Shown here piece by piece: positions 56,667 to 64,000 of a stretch of DNA of 64,000 nucleotides. The number at the start of each line of letters is the position of its first letter. Position 1 is the stretch's first letter. The notes beneath the pieces were generated by a model. That model saw only the letters and a program-made list of their open reading frames with translations, had not been told where the DNA came from and made no database searches. Origin of the DNA: Cryptomeria japonica. Lineage: Eukaryota > Streptophyta > Pinopsida > Cupressales > Cupressaceae. Location: assembly GCF_030272615.1 (NCBI RefSeq), contig NC_081412.1:673021823-673085822 (forward strand), in the 5' to 3' direction. The position numbers were made by a program, and so were the translations under genes.

Positions 56667-59600
56667 TTAGTCGTTAACTTGAGTGTTTCTAAACTTAAGC
56701 AAAAAGAGATTCAAAAACCCCAAATGATGAATGTAATCATCGTCTTTGAATGTTCTGATTCGAGGCGTTTGCTTTTTTAATTCATCCCCTAGCGTAAGGT
56801 ACTTGAATATCATCTGGTTGACGGTAGGGGCCATATCCTTACTCCGATCAATTTCTGACAAGGCCCAATCCTTGACGCTGACAAGTTCCTTTCGCAAATC
56901 CTCCAAGGTTATTACCTCTCCTTCCTTGTAGACGGAAGGCATTCCAACGGGTTTTTCATCATCTAATTCTTTTAAATCTCTTCTCAGCATATCCTCAAGT
57001 TTGACATGATTATCCATATACGCGTTACCCTCAGCCTTTTCTTCTGGCGTCATGGTATCGTTATTGCTTAGCACCCCTTGCAATCGTGCTCTTAACCGTT
57101 CAAGCTCTGTTAGCGCTTTTATTGTTCCATTGTAAACTATCCAATATGGTTCGACCTGTAAGAGCATGGTGTTAAACCGATGTCCTATGATGTCGTTGAC
57201 CAATTTGTCCATCTTTTGCTGGATATTATCTGCGCGTTTATTGGCCTTCTCTGCCTGATATTTCCAGTACAGGGCATCAAAGACGTCATCCAAGCTGCGT
57301 CCTGCGGGTTATGAGGTGTATTCGCTGATAGGAGTCCCCGTTTCTAATTGCAATACCTTTGCTTGCAGCTTCTGATTTTCCTCCTTGGATTTTTCATATA
57401 ATCCCTTGTATGTAATGTTCTCTCTGACCAAAAACTCTGTCTGGTCCAAGTTCAATCTTGCAACATCCAGGTTGAGCTTTGCAGTGACCCTAGGATCAGT
57501 CCTTCCAACCTGATGAACCATGAGATGCCCAAAGGTTTCTTCTATATCCACAATGATTGGCCTTTTCCCTTTTGGATATAGTGCCCACTGTAGGAGAGCC
57601 TTTTTGTCTGGATCATATCCAGAGCCTAGGAACAGTTTATCTACCTCCTGGGGCAATACCAGATGATTCAAATCTTGTTTTTTCAAAAAACCATCAAATA
57701 AGAGTGCTGAGTTGATATCCCAACCAGAGAAGATGATCACACCGGCCTCTTTTAATAATTTCCTCCCTTTTTCAGGAGTCATGTCTTTCATGAGGACATC
57801 AATTTCATCTTGTAATCTCTTCATCTGTTCCTCCTCTGGTTTTCCAGCCATGCTTCGTTTGACATGAGCCCCTTTGTATTGATATAGAAATGAAAGGAAT
57901 TCCCTAGAGGAGGCGAATCCATCATCAGCAATGAAGTCCTCATGCTCAGTCATTCTTATGTCAACAACATCCTTGATGTTGATTTCTCCTGTGTCCATGT
58001 TCATTTCTATTTCAAAACCAGGAGGATAATCCTCTCTAGGAGAATCAGGTGGGATACTACTGGCGGTTGATCTCGGTGACATGTGAGCTAGGGGTTGACT
58101 ATCCTTCTCAGTATTAATGAAGCGAAGGAATTGTGAAGGAACTCTGTGCATAATTTCAGCTTCATGTTGAAGCAGCCTTTTAGCTACCTCTAGAGGGTCT
58201 TGGAGATTTCCAATTAGGTCTCCATCTATCATTCCCCTTGCCCTTTTCCATTTGTAAGCCTCCCAGACTAACTCACTCTTTCCTTTTAAAGCTTTGGCCT
58301 CCTCTCGCTCAAGGTTCTTAATTAGGTCGTCTGGCATTTTGGCCATATGTATCCCAGCTTTGAGTTTCTGTGAGGCTCTGGCAGCTCTTATATATCCTTC
58401 GGGATCAAAATTCTCCCTAGGCTCACCCAGAGTCATGCCATAGTAATTTAATTTATTCTGTAATAAATGATAACTCTTTGAACTTTTGACAATGAAATCA
58501 GAGAAAACTAATAAACCTGGAACAATAGATTGTTTACCAAAATCAGTTAAATGTTTAGCACTGGCAATAGACAATTGCCTTATAATCTCCAAGCTAGCCA
58601 CTCTGTCTGGCACCGTAATTGGAAGCATGTGCGGTTGCCCTTCATATCCAAATACCCTTATCTCTGTGTGATTATCATGGCAATACCAATCACCCCAATT
58701 ATGTTCAATCTGTGACTCTGGAGAGAAATCCTTTGGCCTGAGGAACCTCTTAATTTCAGGGGACAAAGTATAATCCCTGTGTTGTCCAAACGCTGCACTG
58801 AGAGGTTTCACAAAGTATTCTTGAAAATGCCAATATTGGTTGTTCATAAACCTCTGGTCCCATGCTGATACCCACAACTGAACCGGCTTCTTCAGACCAT
58901 TCTTATCATAAGACCTGATGCTGAACTCATCTGGCCAGAAGGTAATTTCTTGTCCACAATAAAGAAGAATATGCATTAGCATGGAGTATAATGAAAAGTG
59001 AACATTCACAAGGTCTCCTTTCAATTTTTCTAGCCCATGATTCAAGGCATCCGCAACATAAGTAGCAAAATCAAATGACCTAGGGTCTTTTGATTGAATA
59101 TCAGCACATAGAACCATAATCCCAATATCCATGAGTGGATGAGCCTCTATGCCTAGTACTTGGGCTGCAGTATAATACGTATATTTGAAATATGGATGGA
59201 AGTGGTTGACATCAAATGGCACCTTGTCATTTTTTCCAAACTGAACAAATGACCCACCCACTTTTGGCCTGTGAACAGGTAGCCTCCAAGTCCTGTAGAC
59301 ATTTTCCAAACTAAAGAATTCCTGTGAAAGCTTCTTCATATCGATGCTCTCCTCGACTTCCCAGTCTAGATCAAAAACCATATCAATAGTCTGCTTGTTG
59401 ATTACTACTAATGTATTCCCTCTGTAATCACATATGGTTTTAGTTCTCGAGTTGTAGCAATTTACCAGAGCTTTCATTAATTCTATGTCTACAAACACAT
59501 TTGGAACTACTAATTTGCCTAAGTTCCTCTTCCATAGATTACTAATGGGTTCGGGTGCATCCCTTCTTTTGTATCCAAACAAAAATAACTCATGCCCTCT

Positions 59601-59816
59601 TATCTCAGTCCAAATGTCTCCTAGATTTTCAAATTTGTCCTCTAATCCTTCCTCTTCACTTTTAATCTTTTTGGACCTTACACTAGACGATGGACACTGG
59701 TCTAATAAGTCCTGAGTCAAAGCTCTCCCTTCTTTCTTCTGTCTCTTGGGCTTCTCTTCAGGGTTTAACTCTTTTCCTTTCCTACTCTTTTTAGAAGAAG
59801 AAGACGAAGGTTCCAT
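56667..59816 (-). CDS. Large extra ORF of the gypsy element, after integrase; function unknown
   Basis: One frame of about 1,049 codons from ATG 59816, broken only by a TAA at 57309-57311 (835 codons, then 213 more in the same frame). N-terminus: five Ser and two basic clusters (K-K-S-R-K-G-K; K-P-K-R-Q-K-K) like nuclear localisation signals. Residues about 90-500 look globular (A-L-V-N-C-Y-N-S, Y-R-G-N-T-L-V-V-I, many W/Y/F); the pattern is reminiscent of ORFs carried by Athila-type elements, not verified. C-terminal third is charged and coiled-coil-like across the TAA. No signal peptide or membrane helix, so not a classical envelope. It lies between integrase and 3' LTR on the same strand. 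It could be a shared retrotransposon accessory protein; the TAA may be a simple CAA mutation. Confidence 0.7.
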
Positions 59817-59849
59817 AGTTACAGTAAATAAGAGAGACAACACTTACTT

Positions 59850-60870
59850 GGTAGAATGCTCAACTCTTCTGGTTATCGTTTGCAAATCTCTGCAAGTTCT
59901 TCATAGCTTCCAATTTCTTAGCATCGATCTGATTCTTACGAAAATTCACTCAGTTCAACTGCAATTGAATGGGCAACTTGTGTACAGTTAATGTTTCTGC
60001 ATCTGTAACGGCTACTCAAGTGTTTTAAACTTAATTGCAGATGTGACACTTTTCAACTGAGCCTTTAACTCCTTCGCGGGAAGTACAGTTTGCTCAAAGT
60101 GCGCGCGTTTCAAGTTATCGATGAAACCCTTGGCCGAGTGTTTGAATCTTCCATCGAAAGCTTATTCTCTTCAATACAACTGTTTCGGTGAAAAGCTCAC
60201 GTCGAGAAGCCGCTTTTAAGACTCATCGAAATCACTTTTTCATCGATAGTCCCCTTTTTCGACAAGTTGCTCGTGAGTTTCATCGATGCCATACTTTCGA
60301 TGAGTTTCTTTCTTCAGTGAAGGCTTATGAGTGTTCATCGATATCCCCTTTTCATCGATATCCTTTTTTATCGATGAAAAAGCTTTTCTTTTGTTCGACA
60401 TTACGTTCATCGATGAAACTTGTATTTCGATGAATGTATCTTAAGTTTCTTCGGTAACAACATTCCTTCGAAATCACCTTTTGCCTTTTCGCTTTTTGCT
60501 TTTACCTTTTCGATGAAACCTGGAGTATCGATGAGCGGTTTCTTGTGTTCATCGAAGGTAACTTTTTGCCGAAATACCTTTGCTTAATGCTTTATATGCC
60601 CTGTGTTGATGAAAAGGCTCTTTCGATGAAACTTCTCCTGCAGTGCTCGATACAGTTTACTGGCCGAAATATCCATTAGTCTTCATGCTTATGGAAACAT
60701 ATATTATTATTATTATTTTTTTATTTTCTTAAAAATAGTGCTCAACAGCGGCTCTGACTGAGGATGAAGGCATTTTGAACTATGCCTTCAAGAATCCAGA
60801 ATCTCTGGTTTGCACAGATATGATGGTATTTACAATGGAAATGGATCCTACCCTACTGGACAGGTGATGC
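59850..60870 (-). promoter_or_regulatory. Spacer between pol and extra ORF, with ATCGAT cluster
   Basis: About 1 kb without a reading frame. Its core 60111-60640 holds eight ATCGAT hexamers (60117, 60242, 60282, 60337, 60354, 60370, 60409, 60527) and many longer TCGATGAAAC / TTCATCGA words in both orientations. A GTAAGT donor-like site lies just upstream of the extra ORF (near 59850, minus strand). Possibly a promoter or enhancer for the extra ORF; this is inferred from position and clustering only. Confidence 0.5.
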
Positions 60871-60878
60871 AGAGTGCT

Positions 60879-63800
60879 TCAGGAGAAGAAGTTCTTTAAG
60901 AACTGCCCATGTACTGGCAATTCTTGGACCTCCCTTGTCGTGTTTTGAAGCAAATAAGAATCCTCCCCCCCTTTGTCTATGATCACATATGGGCCGATCC
61001 ATAAGGCTTCAAATTTACCATGCTTGCCTTTGTCTTGACTCTTGGCATTCCACATTAAAACCCAGTCTCCTACACAAAATTTTTTGTTAGATGTCCTCTT
61101 GTCATACAACCTCTTCATTTGATTTTGAATCCTGATATTTTGCCTCTGAGCTTCTATCCTGACTTCATCAAGTTCTACTAGCTGCATTATTCTTTCTTGT
61201 AATGGATCTTCAACATCTATTTCTTCTTGAATCATAAATCTATGTACAGGTAGAAGATTATCCAAAGGTAGTCTGGCCCTTTTGCCATAAACCAATTCAA
61301 ATGGAGACTTTCCTGTGGATTTTTTCACAGTTATCCTGTCTGCCCATAATGCAAGATTCAACTTTGAGTCCCATGCTTTTTTGTTCTGCCCCAGCATCTT
61401 TTTAATGATCTTCAGGATATTTTTGTTGCTTGATTCAGCTTGCCCATTCCCCTGGGGGTGGTAAGGAGAGGAATGTGATATCTTAATGCCATATTCATCA
61501 CAAAAATTGTTGAATTCCTTTGATCTAAAAGACATGCCATTATCTGAGATGATTCTTGCAGGAACACCAAATCTAGTAATAATGTTCTCCATTAAGAATT
61601 TTATCACCACCTTGCTAGTGGCCTGTTTGGTAGGTACTGCCTCCACCCATTTGGTAAAATAATCTGTAGCAACCAATATCCATCTATGTCCTCCACTGGA
61701 TTTTTCTGATATTTCCCCTATAAAGTCTATTCCCCACTGTTGGAATGGTTCCTCAGTCAACATTGGTCTCAACGGGAGTGATCCTTGATACTTTGTTTTG
61801 CTTGAGAACTTTTGACAAGCTTCGCATTTTCTGACATATCTATAGGAATCATTGAAGACACATGGCCAATAATATCCGGCTCTCAATATTTTATGTGCTG
61901 TAGTCTTAGCTGAGAAATGGCCACCACAAACCCCATCATGCATTTCATGAAGAACTTTGTCTGCCTGGTAGTTGTCTAGACATAATAACAATATCCCATC
62001 TCTATTTTTCCAATATAAGTCCCCATTGATAATCACATACTTTGCTGATTTTAACTTCAAAGCTCTTTTCTGACTATCGGTCATAGCATCTGGACATTTT
62101 AAGTGCTTAAGGTAATACATGATATCAGTGTACCATGCTGTTTTCTCAATACTGAAATTAGCTTCTTCCCATCCAACCTGATTCACATCAGACTCTTCAA
62201 TTTCAGTTCCTGTCATGAGTTTGGCCAGCCCTTGTCCTTTGATAACCTGTGAAATTTTCAACTCAATGTTAAATTCTTGTATCTGATTGATCCATTTGCA
62301 TCTTTTGCCCGTGACCTCAGTTTGTCTGAAGATATCTTTTACTGCTGCATTGGGGACATAAGCAATAACTTCGGCCCCTACTAAGTATGGCCTGAATTGT
62401 TTTACTGCTTTGACTAGAGCATAGGCCTGCTTTTCATTTATTTCATACTTTACTTCTGAAGGGCTTAAAGATTTGCTAAAGTATGCAACGGGTTGCTCAT
62501 ATCCCTCTGAATTTTTCTGTAACAATACTGCTGCTATAGTGTGACAAGAGGCAAATGAAAATATTATAAATGGTTTGCCAAAATCTGGGGAAATTAGTAC
62601 TAGTGCCTCAGAAATTGCTCTTTTGATAGCCACAAAGGAATCAATTGCTTCTTCAGTCCAGTCAATTTTTGCCTCTTTCTTCAACATCCTTACTATAGGT
62701 TTCACTATGTCTGCGAAATTCAAAATGAACCTTCTCACAAAATTAATTTGTCCCAAAAATGACTGAATGGCTTTGATAGTTCGGGGGATGGGAACCTCAT
62801 TAATAGCTTCTACTCTTTCAGGGTCAATTCTCACCCCCTCCTTGGATACTATGTGTCCAAGTAGTTTTCCCTCTTCAACACCAAAGTGACATTTCTTGGG
62901 ATTCAAGGAAATTCCATATTCTAAGGCTCTTTTAAATATCTTCTCAAGGTGTTCACAGTGATCATCAGCTTTCTTCGAGTACGCAGTCAGATCATCTTGG
63001 TATACTACCATGATTATATCAATCAATTCTACAAAAGCCACATCCATTGCCCTTTGAAAAGTAGCTCCAGCATTGGTCAATCCAAATGGCATTCGTGCAT
63101 AGACATAAGTGCCCCATGGAGTTGTGAAGGCTGTCTTATATTTTTCAGTTTCTCTAACTTTCACCTAATTGTAACCTGAAAATCCATCCATCATGGACAG
63201 CAACTCACACCCTGTTACCTTCTGTAGCATATTATCCATATTTGGCAATGGATAGTTATCCTTTAGAGACGATATGTTTAAATTCCTAAAGTCTACACAT
63301 AATCTAATATCCCCATTTTTCTTCCTGACTGGTACCAAGTTAGAAACCCATGTGGAGTATCTGCATGGCTCAATTATTCCTGCGTCTTTCATCTTTATAA
63401 TTTCTTCCCTCATTTTTGGTAGCAATGTGGGATTAATAGGTCTCTGCTTTTGTCTGAATGGTTTTGCTTCTGGTTTAAGTGGTATCTCATGTTGAAAGAG
63501 ATCTTCCCTGTAAGCTTTGAGATCCTCATAAGACCATGCAAACACATGTTTATATCTTTTTAACAAAATTATCAGTTGTTGCCTCATAGTAGGAGTCAAT
63601 TTTTTCCCAATAAAAACATTCTTGGGGGCTTCTTCATTTCCTAGATTGATTTGTTCAACATCACTTTCTTTAACAGCTGACCCTTTGGTTTCAATCACAT
63701 CTTGAGCATTAAAAGTTCTCTCTAATGCTACCAGGCCTCTTGGTAATTTATTTGACTTCAGTTGTATAATTTCATGTCCAAATAAGGTCTCCTTACCTTT

Positions 63801-64000
63801 AGTTTGTTCCACAAAGTCATTAAAATTTATAGCTTGAGCCTGATAATGATCAGCACACTGTAAGAAGTTCAGCAGATCTGCATCATCTTGAAACACTTGC
63901 CAATTATACAAGTTGTTAGGAACAGATGGTCTCACTTTCATCTCCACTTCAGATATCCCAGTTAACGTTATATCATTACCTTTCAGTGCAATATTTGCTA
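60879..64000 (-). pseudogene. Ty3/gypsy pol (Tat/Athila-like), nearly intact, 5' part beyond window
   Basis: A single minus-strand frame enters at the right window edge and runs to a stop at 60879, interrupted only by TAG 63165-63167 just after the reverse-transcriptase motif D-G-F-S-G-Y-N. Reverse transcriptase: L-C-V-D-F-R-N-L-N, M-P-F-G-L-T-N-A, catalytic V-Y-Q-D-D-L (about 62990-63010). RNase H: Y-E-I-N-E-K-Q-A-Y-A-L near 62440. Integrase: H-x3-H and C-x2-C zinc site near 61810-61940, Asp in G-I-D-F-I-G, S-D-N-G, and Glu in Q-G-N-G-Q-A-E-S; C-terminal G-D-W-V-L-M-W and G-P-Y-V-I. The YQDD box and downstream extra ORF suit the Tat/Athila branch. One suppressor-like change would reopen it, so this is the youngest or best preserved element here. 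Confidence 0.92.

Noticed and set aside
56667-57293. Independent 208-codon gene next to the gypsy extra ORF.
   Set aside because: It has no ATG at its start and is in the same frame as the 5' part, separated only by a TAA, so it is treated as the end of one frame.
60188-60433. 81-codon plus-strand frame across the ATCGAT cluster.
   Set aside because: No protein-like motif; composition follows the repeated TTTCATCGA words.

Overview
This is plant nuclear DNA, most likely from a conifer or another gymnosperm. Reasons: about 90% of the window is old transposon or AT-rich repeat, nested in layers. The Ty1/copia, Ty3/gypsy and L1-type LINE proteins are all plant lineages with tRNA-iMet primer sites. 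The one intact, intron-bearing gene is a TIR-NBS-LRR immune receptor whose TIR domain resembles the conifer/bryophyte style. The organism call is an inference.

Layout. 1-3240: LINE-A (minus strand, cut by the window edge). 3.3-5.8 kb: AT-rich non-coding DNA. 5848-13509: LINE-B (plus strand) with a 19-bp target duplication and poly(A). Its ORF2 is split by a 1.19-kb terminal-inverted-repeat DNA transposon (10087-11274) carrying an array of palindromes. 13.5-19.3 kb: AT-rich tandem repeats (units of about 330 bp and exactly 93 bp) invaded by LINE-C (minus) and LINE-D (plus). 19.6-23.6 kb: mostly anonymous, with one promoter/exon-like start and one exon-like open frame. 23.6-26.1 kb: decayed gypsy gag-protease fragment, itself interrupted. 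26.6-28.8 kb: a 2.2-kb pyrimidine tract. 30323-34282: a five-exon TNL gene predicting 1,197 residues with an unusual tail of four membrane segments. 35066-52283: a DUF4283/zinc-knuckle reading frame (LINE ORF1 type) split by a 15.9-kb composite: an outer copia element (35545-51459) that holds an inner copia element (37931-45384). 52.4-55.8 kb: a third, truncated copia element. 55.8-64.0 kb: a well preserved gypsy element (minus strand) with pol running off the right edge and a frame of about 1,049 codons between integrase and the 3' LTR.

How it fits together. The insertion order can be read from target duplications and frame continuity. The DUF4283 frame was hit by the outer copia; its pol was then hit by the inner copia (perfect GAGCC duplication). 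Separately, AT-rich DNA was hit by LINE-B, and LINE-B by the DNA transposon. Nonsense codons are mostly TAG/TGA/TAA explicable by C-to-T change, and four of the retroelement zinc knuckles carry Cys-to-Tyr changes, as expected for long-methylated repeats. The TNL is the only clear host gene and looks intact. The most unusual items are its four-helix tail, the extra long frame in the gypsy element with an adjacent cluster of eight ATCGAT sites, the palindrome-array DNA transposon, and a C-terminal extension of LINE ORF2 beyond RNase H.
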